Shown: one piece after another, positions 39,501-54,500 of the stretch
Layout of the letters: each line of letters starts with the position of its first letter
Position numbering within the stretch: the first letter of the stretch is position 1
Source of the DNA: Trichoplusia ni
Lineage: Eukaryota > Arthropoda > Insecta > Lepidoptera > Noctuidae
Length of the DNA stretch: 64,000 nucleotides
Assembly (NCBI RefSeq): GCF_003590095.1
Contig: NC_039495.1
Span: forward strand, 806,001-870,000
Reading direction: 5' to 3'
Program-made: the position numbers and the translations under genes
The notes under the pieces: generated by a model
Databases searched by the model: none
The model's input: only the letters and a program-made list of their open reading frames with translations
Told to the model about the DNA's origin: nothing

Positions 39501-42500
39501 TTTGGAGAAGCTGTATTTTATTTTGGATTTGTAGAGTCAGCATTACGTATTTTAATATCTATTGACTTACTTAAATGTCGATTAGCTAACCGAAATTGAA
39601 ATATAACATTGAATAGGTATATGAGTAATCGACATGTAATTGCAGGAGCACCTCCCTAAAAGCATAATTCATTTAACTTGACATAAACAAGAGACTGATG
39701 TATTATTCATAGTATTGTCTCTATGAGCGATATAAACAAACGTATGGAACAAACACAGCCATAAACTTAAAGCTCTACCTTCAAAATAAGTCTGTTTACT
39801 ATGAGCAGGGTTTTCAAAATCAACCTACCGTCAAAATTGCACATAAAATTCGTTTTAGTGCCCCTAAAATTTACGTACCAAGTACATTCTCATTACACAA
39901 GTTGTTTTATGACGTCACACTAGAAAAGTTATGTGGCCCAGTACGGCTCGTAAAGCGACGCAAGACGGTACAAAGGTACTGCCCAATAAACTGCTGCCTG
40001 AAACTGAACTTACGAACCCTGCGCAAATATGTGGCCCTGGTACACGAATTTGTTAAATAATTCAAATTATTTCAAGCCTACTTTCCCTTCGAAGTAGCAA
40101 GCTCAACAAATATATCTAAAAACGTATAACTAATATTAAACAAAAAACGAAATGAGATCGCGTAAAATATTCATGAAGCTAGTACTTCCGGAGCCGTGTG
40201 ACAGACGCGTGAATATTAGTCAAATTAGTACGTGAAGACCGAGCGACGGAGAAGCTATCCAAACTCATTATTATCCGTAACTCCGTCATAATTAATAAAA
40301 AAATCAATTAGGAAAGTTTTAATTGCATTTCAGTGGTGGCGGTAACACTCCAGTTTTTTTCTTTTACACACAACTTTGCGTTGAATAATATCGTTGAGGG
40401 AAAATTTGATAAAATTGCCGTCTTGTGCGGTAATTTCGGTTTTATGAACAAGGAATCACAATGTCAGCAGGTTTTTAGGTCGTGATTGCTTTTGTTTTCC
40501 AACAGCAGCGTACGCAGAATTATTATGCCACCGAGCGATAACTGATGTCTAGTTGTCCTTATACCGACTTTTCTAATCAACTATAACAAGTCAAGTTTAT
40601 TAAGACCACGTACATAGGCGGGATCAGATTCTGCCGTAAGTAACTTTCACAGAAATGTACTCAAAGACCGTAAACGATCCGAGCCCCAGTAAACCTGGAA
40701 AATTCTCGAGAGTACAACTATAAATTACTTGTACCTATTCGCCTTTCACTAATTCGCTCTCAAACTGTACGAGAAGATTTCCTCAAGTCGAATTATAATG
40801 AAACCGCAAGAGAGGGCGGCCATTACGAGACGTATCAAATAGGTCGGGCTCGTGTTCACGGCGCGGTGAGAGTCCCAAACTTGCGTTACGACTTGTGTCG
40901 GACGTGAAACTTGACCGGCCGGCCGCCCCCACTGTTTGTTGTTGTCCCTCGGCCGAGGCTCCTGCGGTGCGCTGCGGTCCTGGTACTACGGTACATTCCA
41001 AACTATCCATTTTCTGGGGTTTTCAACCCTTTACTTATAGATAGATGTCTAATTTGGGGATAATCCAGAATGTTAAACATAAAGTATTGTACATACTGAA
41101 AGTTCGGCCCCATAGCTAGTTGTAATAATATATGCAACAACATTAATATAATAAGTAGATGGTCATCTTATCCGCATTTGTTGATATACGAATTCTTAGT
41201 CCGAAATTCTTTAAAAAACCTTAAAGCCTCAATACAAAAAAACCGCAAAGTGAAGCGCATGTCAGTCCAACATCAGTAAATATGAGATGTACAAAACAGC
41301 CGGACCCCTATTTACTTAGGATTACAGAAGCCTTGAATGTTACCTGAAACTTTTACAATCCGGGACCAATAAATAACTTTTGAGTTAAATCCTTGCGTAC
41401 ATTTAGCGGGTTGTGTAAAATCACCAATATAACCGATTCGTTTGTACCCCGATCGACCAAGCTAGTTACAGTTGTGAACAACCTTGGAACTATAAATTAA
41501 TATAAAACTTAACGTTAGTCCCAGCTCTATAAGTCGTAACGTAGTTATTTAGAGGATTTAGTTAGATCCCACTAAGAGAAAGTTAATGTTAAATAGTACC
41601 CTGTCAAAGTCGTTAACATGCAAAGGTTATTTATTTGAAATTTAATTCAGGTTCAGTTAAAAATATTCAAACGAAAATTATTTTGATTAAAATTGCAATT
41701 CAACGAGAAATTTTAACTAAGATTTTAAATTTCAAATGAGTTTAAAATGTTTCTGACGAATCCAATATGTTGACTATATTTATGAATCATATTGTTTACT
41801 ATATAGTAAATGGACTTTGAGCAGTCTTATTTTATTCAAGTTATAAAAACGGTTTTAAAGCTTAAGTTGTCCAAGAAAATTAAAAGGACTATTTTTTAGG
41901 ATTCTGTACCCAGGTGTGATAGGAAACTCACAACAGATGATGTATAACTTTGCTGTTATAACAACTGACGAAATCGAGGTAAGGCAACGGTTTACGGTCA
42001 AAAATTCGATGCGTGAACAATTTCAAGTTTAAAATTTGGTATTCTTCGTCTCAGTTGTACGGAATCCTCTGTTGACCGATTTTTTTTTGTTTTGATTAAA
42101 TAATGTACCCTTAATATGAATGTTAGATAAATTTAAGTTTCATGCGGTTTCATCAATTTGAGTTATAGAGAGTGAAGATCCCGAAATCCTTTTCCAAACA
42201 AGATGTAACCCGCCCAAAATCCATCCATCAAGTCATCCGTCTTACGTCATGAACATTCTGCATCGGATCGTGAATGAGGTCGCCGTAGCGGTCGGCGCGG
42301 ACGTCGCCGGACGGCAGCGGAGTGTGACACTCGGCGTCGAAACGAAACTGACCCTGGCACCACACATGAACACCAAACGGACATTACACAGTGATTTATA
42401 CAAAATGTGCTCAGTGAACCAGTTGGCTTACATAACAAATATACACACAAGCGGGACAAAACAAAATAAAAACTGAATATAAGGCAAGCGGCGCGACATG

Positions 42501-45500
42501 CTTACACGCTTGCATGCTTCAATATCTACGAGCATGGAGGCATGCGCGGCGGCCACTTCGCGCGCCTCGTCGGCCAAGCGCCGCCCGCGGGGAGTCGCGT
42601 CTTCCTTCACTACTACACATGCTTCTTCAGGGTCTGCAGCCTTGGTCTCTTCCTCAGGAGGGGGCTTTTCTTCGTCGGGCGCCTGTATCTCGGGGGTTTG
42701 GGGAATGGTTTCGGGATCGGGATTGGGGGCATCAGCGTTGTCAAGCTTGGGAGCGGTAATCTCGCTCACCCTTTTATGATTCTCCGGCAAACTGATGTTG
42801 CATTCGTTGTCGAAACGGAATTGACTCTGTTTCCATGGTAAGCAAGAAACAAAATTTTCACATGTTAAGTTTAAAAAAATCACATTCTTATCAACAACAG
42901 TATTAATCTTAGGATAATACTGGAATTGCAAAAACATGTTTTAAAATAATTTGATTCTAATATATCACTTCTGATCAGTTTAATAATTCTTATGTCTAGT
43001 AATAAGTGTGTGTTTATGGGGTACCTTATATCCGGGCCCGAGCCTGTGCATGGCGCAGATCTGGTGCGTGGTGAGCGCCTCTCCGAACAGATAGATGGCG
43101 GCCATCTGCCCGCAGAACACGCGCTCCTCGTCCAGCTCCGCCGTCGCGCCGATGTAGCACTTGTCGAAGGGCTGGAGACAAACATCACCTATTAAAAGCC
43201 TCACCGTAATATTTTGATTCAAGTCTTTTTGGCCTTATTGTTGGGTTCAAAGAAAGAATAACTTTATTCGAATCTTTTAATCGATTAGATTTATTTATTT
43301 GCAACGACGTAAACAATCAAAATTTAAATTTGACTTTGACAATAAATACATTTTATAAAATAAATCTGTAAAAGTAATAAAATTGCGAAAAAGGTCACGT
43401 TAAGTGACATTTAAGCAAAAGGCTAAAATTATGAAGAAAATTTATTCGTAAACGAATTTCCTATTACCGTTCACAAGCAGAGGGGTGTGATATTAGACGC
43501 TCGCGGCTAAGTTTCTCCATAAAAATGAAAAATAAACTCTTCCAAAGTATTTGTTTTATATTTAGGGCAGTGAAACATCCCCAGTGCCCGTTTGTCTTAA
43601 CCCTGCAACGATTTCAGTTGCTAAGCGGTTCCAATTTCATTTTAAAGGCTTTGCAATAAATAATCGGCGACAAATAAACGAGTATTTAAACAACAAAAGG
43701 TCGCGTAATACGATACTCCTTAAATAATTACAACAGATCCTCTTGACATTTAGAAGATCATTGACGCCTACAGCTCGAGGGCTAAGGGCTGTTTGCCCTT
43801 AGGTCATGAACTTCAGAGCTAAACATAAAAACTTTTACATTATTCACTGACCCTTGACTTAATACACATGTAAATGGATATAAAGAGGAAACGGGCAACT
43901 CAAAACACTCCTAAAATAAAGAACGATAAGTTTTATTGTGACACACTACTTCAAAAGTAAAATAGATCCCGGATTATTATTATCAAGTATTGGCGTTGAT
44001 CAAGCAGAAACATGAGATGGATATAAAATTAGGCGTAATCAGAAAAAATACCTTAAAACAAGGAAACGTCAGTTCAATAGTAAATTAATGTACTATATTA
44101 TAAGTACTATCAAGAGACAGGCCTATTAATTACTTTTATGAAACCTGAGTGTAATGATATAAAATAAAACGGTTAGTCCCTGAGGCGAGCCACTAGCCAG
44201 CAATGAAAGTTAATTGCTTTATTATATTCCAAACGTTATTATCAAAGGAATAAACTAAATAGGATTTTAAAAGGTGTTCGCAACGCTTGTTAGGATTTAA
44301 TAGGTTTAGAAGAATTTTCAAATTAAATTAGTTTTAGGTGTTTGGATCATAGACGCTGAACATTCAAGCAATTACAATTTTGTTTGAAAATAACATTCCT
44401 AAACTGAGATCCGACTGAGTTAATTCAATGATGAATAAATGCTGGCTGAGATTACTTAAATGTATGTAGGTACGTATTACTTACATTTAAAAGTGCTCTT
44501 CAGATATGTTTGTTAAAGAATTTTTCATTATAAACGAAATAATTTATCTACTTTTCCTTAACGTCTTTCTAAAACGTTGGGCTGTAAAGTTACAGTAAAT
44601 GAAGCATGCTTACACTAAACTCAGACAAAGCTAGGTGCGCTTACGAACAAGTCGGGACCTAGGTAACGTTAGGTAAGAGGTGCTGGAACAGTTTGACCCG
44701 GGTTTAGCCGCCAAGTCCCGTCGTTAGGGCCGTCGCACACGGCGCGTTATCCCCGTTTCAGTGCACAGTAATGTCATGTAAATTCCCATTTACGGCTAAA
44801 ACGGTCTAGTGTTTAGTCACTAATGGTATTTTTAAGCTACACGTGCGGGAATTTGAGCTTACGTTTCCAAAACATTGGTAAACGTTTATGTTATTTTGCT
44901 TATGTTTTAGGGTTGATAGTACGCTATATATAGCTATAGTTTATTTTCACAAACGTCTGTAATAGTGTTTGAAACAGTAGTAGATACAAATAAATTGGGT
45001 GGAAAGACGTTTTGAATATGAGATAATCCCTAAATTCTTTTCTCTTAAGTAAATAGGGATTAATGCACAAAACCATGAGAGGAACAGTATACAAACAAGG
45101 CGATCAATAGCGATGTCGGCGTGCACACAGAGGATCGTACATCACTGTCCCAAATAATTACTTTGTGTCTTCATACCACTAGACACGTTCATTTTGCACA
45201 ACTATGCGTGACCACGTCCGGCCCGTCCTGAATATTCATAGTGCATGCATGAACTAGCGTCACTAACGCCAACTTAATCCTGCCAGAAATACTAGGACCG
45301 CAGAAATGTATGGAGCTACTATAATGAAGTGCATATGGCGATTAAACTTATTATCTTCGGATAATTTAAAAGAGTGAACATGTACAATGGGATTATTAAA
45401 GCGGCTTTAAAGTGCACGCAATTTATTAATGCACAACGAACAGGCACGTGAAAGGATTGATAGATGATGTTGAAACAATGAGAGCTCATTTAAAATTTTC

Positions 45501-48500
45501 AATAATAACAACATGCATTTAAGCTCGCCGTTGCGTTCAATAAATATGTTTCATGAATCAATCATTATGTTATTAGTTTGAGTGTTTTTGCTTTAGGTTC
45601 CATTCAAAAAATTGGTCGTTACTTTTATGTTTACGGCATATTTGATTTTGTTAGTGTATCTCTAAAAACTTTCGACTTTTAAAACTTGTTATACTATGAA
45701 GTCCACGTACATCTAAAGGAATTTGCATAGCATTACTTGTAATAAATTGCTGCTAACGACACGTACGTGACGAGTCGAACGCACAAGTTGTCGCAGAGGG
45801 GGTGTTCGCCGTAGATAACCGAATGTATTATGTTAAGCTCCTATAGAGTTATGAGAGCCTGGTACTTGAGGCTGGATTAAGGAGTACCATTCTACCACAG
45901 GAAGGCAGATTACGGGAATTATTAAAATAACTAACTATTAAATATTTACTTGTTACTACTACGACGTATGGTTCAGTGTCTCTACCATGTATTCGTATTT
46001 AATATAAAGCTAACGTAATTTTGAATCCGCGATCAAATGGCACTGGATTAGAAGTTTATTCCAATTTAATTATAAACTCCTCCTCATAATCCCTTGAGAT
46101 ATTGTGTAGAACATTCTTGTAGAAGAGGTAACATAAAAATATTAGAGAGATACGACCTTCAAGTTGTCGAGAAAATTCTTTGATGTATCCATCAAGCTAC
46201 AAAGTGAATATTTTTACACACGACAAACTCCAATAACCGTAGCATCGATTATTTATTAGGAAGAAGACATCGTTGCTTATGTTCGTATAATAGTCAGAGG
46301 TACTCACGTCGTTCGTGGAGACGAACCAAGCCATCTCGGTGCTGGAGGCGAGCTGCCCGTTCACCAGGCATTTGATCTCGGACTTGGTCCATCTGTTGTA
46401 TATGTACACCACTGCTATCGCGTACCACCTGCACAAAATATGTTATAAGTTGAAATTCTGTAATACATTTTTTTTATTTAATTTGTGTTGTGTACAACGA
46501 AATCGCTCCCTCGAAAAAGAATATCAATTGGATGGTATTTAACAGCTGAAAAGGTTTAAAATGGAGAGTATTATCTCGCTGAGCACAAACAACAACGGTT
46601 GAAAATCATTTACATGAGTTGAACTGATTCAATAGTCGCAAAACTGTTGGTGCGACCTGCTCGCCGCTAATAACTTGTAAAAGCCGAACTCGCAGTCACG
46701 TGATGAAATAAAATTACCAGGATCATGTTGAAGCAAAGTTTAGCACAACAGTCGACCGTCGTCATAAACTGACTACACAGACAAGTTTGTTTATTCCGCT
46801 GGAAATTTTTCACTGCCCTGATTTAGTGTTCCGAACAAAGTTTTAAATGTTAGAAGAGTTCACGGGGAATGAGTACCTATACAACTTTATGCATTAAATA
46901 TGCGGGAAAGTTAGAATTAAAATTTAAAGCAAACATTATAAAACATTATTCGAATAAGCATTTCATAAACATTACTGGAAACTTTATGTTAATTAAATAA
47001 ACCACGATTAAATTCTCCTTTGAAATACATTAACGTTAGAATAATATCCATCAAATGTTTAATTATTTGTACGTAAGGTTTGGTACTTTCGATGATTATT
47101 GCCGAGAACATTTATATGTATTTATTAAGCTCTGTACGCACTGGAATTTTTAGGACTCTTCAAATTATCATAAGCGTCCGCAATTATAGAAATCAATTGC
47201 TAAGCAAAGCTAGACCTTATTGTGACCACATTCCTTACCTTCTAGGTTGAAATTCGTATTTGACACAGTGCTGGAACCCTTTGCCTCGCACCTTCATTGA
47301 CGTGAGCACGAGACAGTTGCCGACGAAGTGCGCCGTATAGCCCACGCCTTTACTCGTCTTGAAGCTACGAAAATAATTGAATTTGTTTAACACTACATTT
47401 TCTATCACATTGATTTCGACAATAAAGCGATTGAATGCCCAGAATAAACGAGAGAAAAGAAACTAGGCAGTATATTTAATTAAACAAGATTACAGCCTTA
47501 TTTAGAACCTCAGGCTACATAATAATTCCTGAAGCACAGCATGACGTTAAATACGATGCAGCGTCATGAATAAGCCACATGTGTAATGCATATCACGATC
47601 TTGCAGCCGGCAGACATGTGAGAAGTGAACTCGCAATTCAATTTTCCTCAAACACAAACGCAAAATGATTTAGCTTAGTACCAGGCTAGCAGGCACAGCC
47701 GGAGCTACACTTGAAACGTCCGAGCTCTACTCAAACCAAATGAAAAGTTGGGATCGCAGGTGCAACCGCGGTCTGCGGCCGCACGCGATTTACGGAATAC
47801 AGTTTGCGCTCCCATACCGCTTTTAGTACAAATTGACTCGATATAGCTCTTTGTGAACTGAATCATGAACCAGTAACTGTATTAATGTTAGTACATATAT
47901 TTATTTCATCATTTTAAGGGTTCAAGTAGGAGCCTTTAAAAAGAAAAGGGAAAAAACAACTTTTATGAAACTGTAAAAACTGCGGCATAACTTTCATAAA
48001 TGTTTCCTTTTTATTTTATTCGAAACAGCAAGATACAGTCGCAAGTATTTAAGCTTACAATATTTAAGTAGCAGACATTTAAAATATTTTGTTTTTGTGA
48101 GAGTACAACGAGGAAAGAATGGAATATGCTTGAGTATACTCTACGCTAAGTGGTTTCAGTGAACGTTGCAGGAATTTAGCAGAAGTTCACTACCTAACTG
48201 GATGCATTTCACGAAATGTACAATTAATTAAACAAATTCCTGTTAAAATTCAGTGAAGTGCGATTCGACAGAAGAAACGATTTTATCAGCTTTATTAAGG
48301 CAGTAGAGCACAGGTAAAACAATGACGCCGCTTTAGGCAGTGTAGTGTGCTATTGCGCTTCCACTACTTTTATCATTTAAATTGTAAATGTTGAGGTAGG
48401 ATCCCAGGTCATATTATACATATATGCAGTAAGAAAAGCACCCGTATAGTTACCAGTATAGATATGGCTTCTCCCGCTCAATGTTGACGGAGTTGATGGG

Positions 48501-51500
48501 GTCGAGGCGGAACCACGTGGTGAACGTGAACCCGTTCTCGTACGGCCAGCGAGCCAGCGGCGGCAGCACTATCGCCTGCGACAAACACACCTATTAATAT
48601 CATTGTTGCTGAAGAGAATTTAGAAAACTTCTAATATTTAGTAGATAGCTGCAGTGTCGTATTCGATTCCAAAGTGCTGGTCACTGCTGTAGCTACAAAG
48701 AGTAAGAGTCACTCTCTATTTCAGTTTGGTTCGGTTTAATGATTTTAGCAATTAGACATACGTTTGAAAACTTAATGAGACTGCACTCAGCGTACTCAGC
48801 GAGCCCGTTTCATTTGACAGACATTTCTGTTGTAATAACCGCTGACACATGTTACGCAAAAGGTTTCAGGACACAGATTTTTCGTAAATCCCAAAGACCG
48901 AAACTTAGCAAGTGGTGCGGCAGTAAAAACTTATTTTATGCTCCGAAGGAAGCCCAACACATATAGGGGTCTCTTGTAAAGGATCCTATCGAGATATCGC
49001 ATCAATAAAATCTACATATGAGCTCCTTTTATCGCCACTCGCAATCCGTTCGGTATGTACATATTCCAGTGTAATATACATGTTGTTGGGCGATATAAAC
49101 AAGTTATATCTCACCTTCCCGACGCGGATTACAATATTATTCTCTTAGATTAGCATCACAGTGGTCTTATTAGGACTTAGTTGAAAAGATTTACGGACGA
49201 GGATAAAGTAGTAGCAGCAAGATTACCTAAGGCTTTGATCTTTACTGGCAATAAGCTAGAGCCCGGCTACGTAGAAATAAATGGCTCGTATGAGCCTAAT
49301 TAAAGTTAGGTGCCTACTCCACTCTCAGCCACACTCGGGTTGCCCTACGAACGTTCTAAGAAGGCTTGATTAATTTTGCTTTTTTTCTACATACTTCGAG
49401 TAATAGTTAGCGATATCAGAACGCGAAATATAGGTTACAGCTATGTTTACTATAAGATCGCGAAGTATGTACGAAGCGTGTATGTATATGATGTAGCGAT
49501 AGTCTGCATAAGTCGATGCATGCGAGCAACGAGCAACAGATCAATATAGGTCCAGAAACACACGGCCCTGTATGATTCCAAACTGCCTTCGTACTCCCGT
49601 CGACGTCAGCAACAAGGCTTGATTGGTAAAGCCACCAACATATTTATACATTATGTCCTACTGGTAGTACCGCTGCGCATCCCCTCGCGGCTATCGCTGA
49701 GAGTGTCCCGCAAGTCAATATTTATCGACATTTTTGCCGAACAAATATTTACAATATTAACAGAGTACTTGGGATGAGTCCTGGGGAATGCGTCCTTTTT
49801 GCATAACATTTTATTATAACGATGTGTTTTTTATAATAATAAGAAAAATGCTAGTTAAATATCTTGCTCATTTTAAACATTTACATGGTAATTCGTAAGA
49901 CTGGAAAGTTTTTCACAATTTACCCAGCACGAGATGTACAAATGCGTGTCACAATGGTACTACACCATTCAAAATTTAAATTGTATGTTTATTATGTTTC
50001 ATTAATTAATTGACGTATTTATTTGCGATAGCTACCACTGTGCAACATACAAAGGTATTGATTCCTCCGTTTGAAAAGTAGCAACTCAACTCAACAGCCT
50101 GCTACCGGAGCTGCACGAGATGACTCCTACCCAATAGAAGAGTGCTGGGACTCATTGATGACATCATTATAGAAACACCTCTCTCTTACAATCAAACGGT
50201 CAAATCTGAATGTACTGATTAGGAACTATTCTCAGCATAAGTATTTTGACTAAGAATAATTGTTACATTCCATAGCAGAAAACATGTGTTAGTTATTTGT
50301 CTATTGAGTGTTGTATATTGAATGAAAAAGAAAAACATTTATTTTATCTAAAACACAAAACAAAGCTAATTCGTTTTGTTCCAACACAAACTTATTAGGG
50401 GCATCCATTGCGCGCCGTCTAGTCTCGAGTTCGAACCCAGGTATTGTTTAATCGTTAAGTAAAGATTCGTAACTGCCGTGGAATTGGAACTGTGCCCGGC
50501 AAATAGCAATTGGCTCACGTCCAAATACATGGAGCTTACTGTAATCGCTAAATTGTAGGGGAACAAATTACCGTTGAAACACCTCCGCTACACGATAAAG
50601 TAAGTAAATATACCTGCTGATGCTGTGTCGATCAATATATATCTGAAATCTCACGATGAAAGTGTCGAATAAAGCTATTCAAATTGATTTTGAATGGAGA
50701 TTTTTCCTATGACATAATTTCAAAACACCCAGAAACACCGATAAACGATTTTTGCCTCATTTTAAATTCAAGGAATTCCAGATTGGTAATAGTTATTACA
50801 TTATAACAACATATAAATATAGAATTTTCTCGAAAATGTTATTACCAGGATTCCATACAACCGCTGCAGACTATAATACATTTTGGTAGGTAACGACATT
50901 AATACAGTGGCGGCACACGCGCGGACAGCCGGGGCGCCACGGTGAGGCTTATTTTTATTTTTGACGCGTATTATATTAAAAGGATATTCCGCACGGTTTA
51001 TCGCGCGCCGTAGGCACGTCTGCTTAAAAAATGAGAACACATTGTATTGGCAAAGGCTACATAGAGATTGATGTGGCCCGCGCGTATGGTGGATATTAAC
51101 CTGCCGTTAGTTTTCATAGAACGTGATTACTGTATCTAAGTAGCACAATTAAGTTAGAACTTACAGTTTTTATAGGAGAGGCTTAGGCTCATTTATACGC
51201 TGGCCTTTACCATGTAAACCTAAATCGGCTTACATCGGGCCAATAAGATGTAAATATATCTCAGTTTATGAATAAATTCATACAATTTACATTATGCATG
51301 TCAGTAGTGCACAATATATTTATGAAATGATTTCATTTCGCTACGTCTAGGATTATGTGTGCATCTCCGAAACCTAGCCAAGAAAAATGTTTTCCACACT
51401 CGTCTGGAAATGTTTCGTAAAGTTTTAAGCGGCTTCTAGTGCGCTCGGGACGCAATGTAGCTTGTATTTGTTTCGTTTGGTCTCCGCGTTTGTGATGTTT

Positions 51501-54500
51501 ATGTCTAGGTGGCATTTTTCTTCTCTAAAATAAATTACTTTTAACGCGATACGAATTCAGCAGTAGCATTCTCCTCATTCATAACAAAACCAACAAAGGC
51601 CTCGTCTGTCTTTTTATTGACATACACATAAATCACTCTAACCACATATTTATCGTGTATTAAACTACCAGGCAAGCAGAAGCAGCTAAGAAGCGTCAGT
51701 TCGCCGTCAGATCTCCGGATAAGTACGACAGAGAGAAATGGACCTGCCCCGGGCGGGACGGCGATAAATAAGGAAAAAACGGACACACAGATAGCCCAGT
51801 ATGTCACGCGGATTACGCCGCCGGCCCGTATTTGAATAAGAATTGCCAATAAGCAGGGGAGGGGGCGCTTAAACTGCGCTCCTAAAGTGTCCTACTAGCC
51901 TGGTATCGATCTGTAAAAGCGTTGAGGTTTTGAGCGAATCGTGGAAAAGAATGAGTTACGAAAAGCGTCAGTAGAAGTGTGCAATTCACTGCTACTAGAA
52001 GTAATGAAATGATTGAGGAATGTGTTCTAAGTGAGTCTAACACAATGAACAAAACTTTAAAGTATGAAAAGAAAAAAAAGATCAGATGTGAATGCTTCGC
52101 TATTCTAAAACCCATTTATGAAAACCACTTCTTTAAACAACTGAAAATCAGGTTATTCCATAGCGTGATAGGAGTTTATTTAGCTCAGGATACTTCGTAA
52201 AAAGCAACAATTTGACTTTATTCTAAGAAATTAATGACAAGGAAGTTCGAATTAGTAAAAAATCTCAAGAGGAAATTCCTATACAATACAATTTCTCTGG
52301 TTTCAGAATGCCGCTTGAAGGCTCTCCATTACCAAGATGATTTCATTAAAGCTCTTTAAAAATCCTGAGTCTGTTGTTTAAATAATTACCGGGTCAAAGG
52401 TCGAATTTTAATTCGTTCTTGTCTCGATCCGAAAAAATTACATCAGAAATATGAAAATGCCTTTTATTTCATGGACGGATGGATGAGAATCCCTTCAAAA
52501 ACATTTTCAGTGCGAAATAATGGACAAATCGGTTGAGGGCGAGGCTCAGCTGGAGGAGTCCTTTGAAATATGAGCACTGTTTATAAATAAAAGCGGTTGG
52601 TAATAGCCGGCCGTTTCTCTTCATTTTGCCTCCAAATTGTAGGTTTGGAAAAACGCGTCAGGTGCTGGGAGCTGCTAACTTGTTAAATTGGACCATATTG
52701 TGGTATCAGAAATAAGGGTGCTTTAATGGTTGGGAAAGTTATAATTAGCACACTAAAACAAATTATTGAATGTTTGCTTTCTTGTTCCTATTATACCAAA
52801 CATCGGAAAATCATATTTTGTGGTGCTCATTAACTCTTTATTTCAACAACATGATACACGTATTTGCTGTTTGCTTAATAGTCACACATGTTTAAATTTA
52901 AAGTATAATAATAGGAACGATTCTATCAACAATATTTATCCATACTTTGGCAGGTTTTGATCGCATAATTAAATTCCAGTCGGCTAAAAGCTGCATTAAT
53001 TATTCAACATTCTAATCTGCATATGATTTCATAATTATACCAACGGATTAATTGATTTGCCCATATGACGGAATTTGTTAGCTAACTTATATATTATTAA
53101 ATGATGCAACGGTTTACTCACGCGTATTTATTGGGATTGCCCGACTAGTTTCGGACCCAACCGGAGGCCTTAATCATGAGCGGTCGCGGCCGGGGTCGCG
53201 ATTCGACAATTTAGATAACTCAAAATGCAAACATCTAAGATAATGTACATACTTTCTCTGTAATTAATTAATTGTGCACAATAAATAACGAAAAATAAAT
53301 TACGTATATAACAGCAAAGTGAACGCAAAATATTTAGTGAGTAACTTTAGTTCAACTGATATAACTTTAAAAAACACAATAATACATTTAAAGTTATGAG
53401 TGAATTATTATCATAATTACTTAAAGAACAATCAGAACAGCAATGGTTTAGTATTATGCATGCTATTAATAAAATATAAGGCACCTTGTGAGGCAACCAT
53501 ATCGACAAATCAAGCAAGAGCAAGAAATATAACATAAATACTAAAACGAAGAAACACATTTACATTAATACGATCAAGAAATTTGGATATCAAACTATAA
53601 TAGGTGAAATCGAAGTAAAAAATATTGAAGTATTGATGAACAAGCCTCAATTTAATTAAAGTCTAACTTTATTACTTAGTTTATAAAATAAAACACTCGA
53701 CAATACCCTGCAATTGGAATAAAAAATTCAGAATATTCCTTTCATTTATTATTCGAAATCCATGAATATAGGCTTATAGCTTCAAGAATCTTTTCAATGT
53801 TTCGTCTTGAAGTCGATTGTGAAGTCAGTCAAGTACAGTCATCGTATTATACAAAACACATTTGAGTTTGGGCAACTCCGAGCGTTCGCCGAGAGCCACG
53901 AGTCACGTCTCAAACTTCTTTACAATAAAGATTGGATGAAATAAGTATTTCACGAAAATCTACCGACGTAGAACAAGTTATTGTTACACAGACTTCAATG
54001 GTTATTGAGTGAATGAACGAATAAATAAATTCTTTGTGTATTTTTTGTGAATTGTGTGGACGGCGACCTTTTTAGGGTCGGTTACTGGACTGAGCCGATA
54101 TGTTATGAATTAGTATCAAGCAAATAGGCACTGTTCAACTGAGGTTATTTTATGTTAATTGTGATATTGACAATTGAACAAATGCGCGTAATCGCATTGA
54201 AATATATTGTAAGATAAACCTCAGTGTATCTTTATGTTTAGATAGAAAAGCAATCCAAAGCTAATCCTGTGTGTTTTAATTAAAAAATACAAACATTTAA
54301 TCAGGCTGACACAAACTAAAACACTCTAACGTAATAAATAACTCAGTATTAAATTGCTGCCTACTCAAAACATTTAAATTATTCAGTATGAAAGTAAGTA
54401 ACATAGCAGTAGTCTGATAAGTACGAAAATATTGTCAATTCTCGTATATTGTAGTGTTTCTTGACAAACAGCCAACAACGTGTCAGTCCGCTACGTAACG

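Noticed and set aside
41335..41356. AGTTTCAG followed by GTAACA in the 8.5-kb intron as a ratchet point
   Set aside because: Donor half deviates from GTAAGT and the tract is purine-interrupted.
43172..43192. Alternative acceptor for w6 adding GDVCLQ
   Set aside because: It would be needed only if w5 ended one base later; the w5 donor is cleanly GAC/GTGAGT in phase 0, and PFDKCY joins directly as in the family.
50395..50470. Possible tRNA-like B box (GAGTTCGAACCCAGG)
   Set aside because: No box A at the right distance, no cloverleaf and no shared tail with the SINE-like copies.
51541..51849. 102-codon hydrophobic open frame on the minus strand inside the w2-w3 intron
   Set aside because: No family resemblance, no visible promoter or polyadenylation signal, and length compatible with chance in a window this large.
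53176..53213. ATG AGC GGT CGC GGC..., resembling a histone H4/H2A start (MSGRG)
   Set aside because: The frame stops after 12 codons and lies at the edge of a dispersed repeat; no histone sequence follows.
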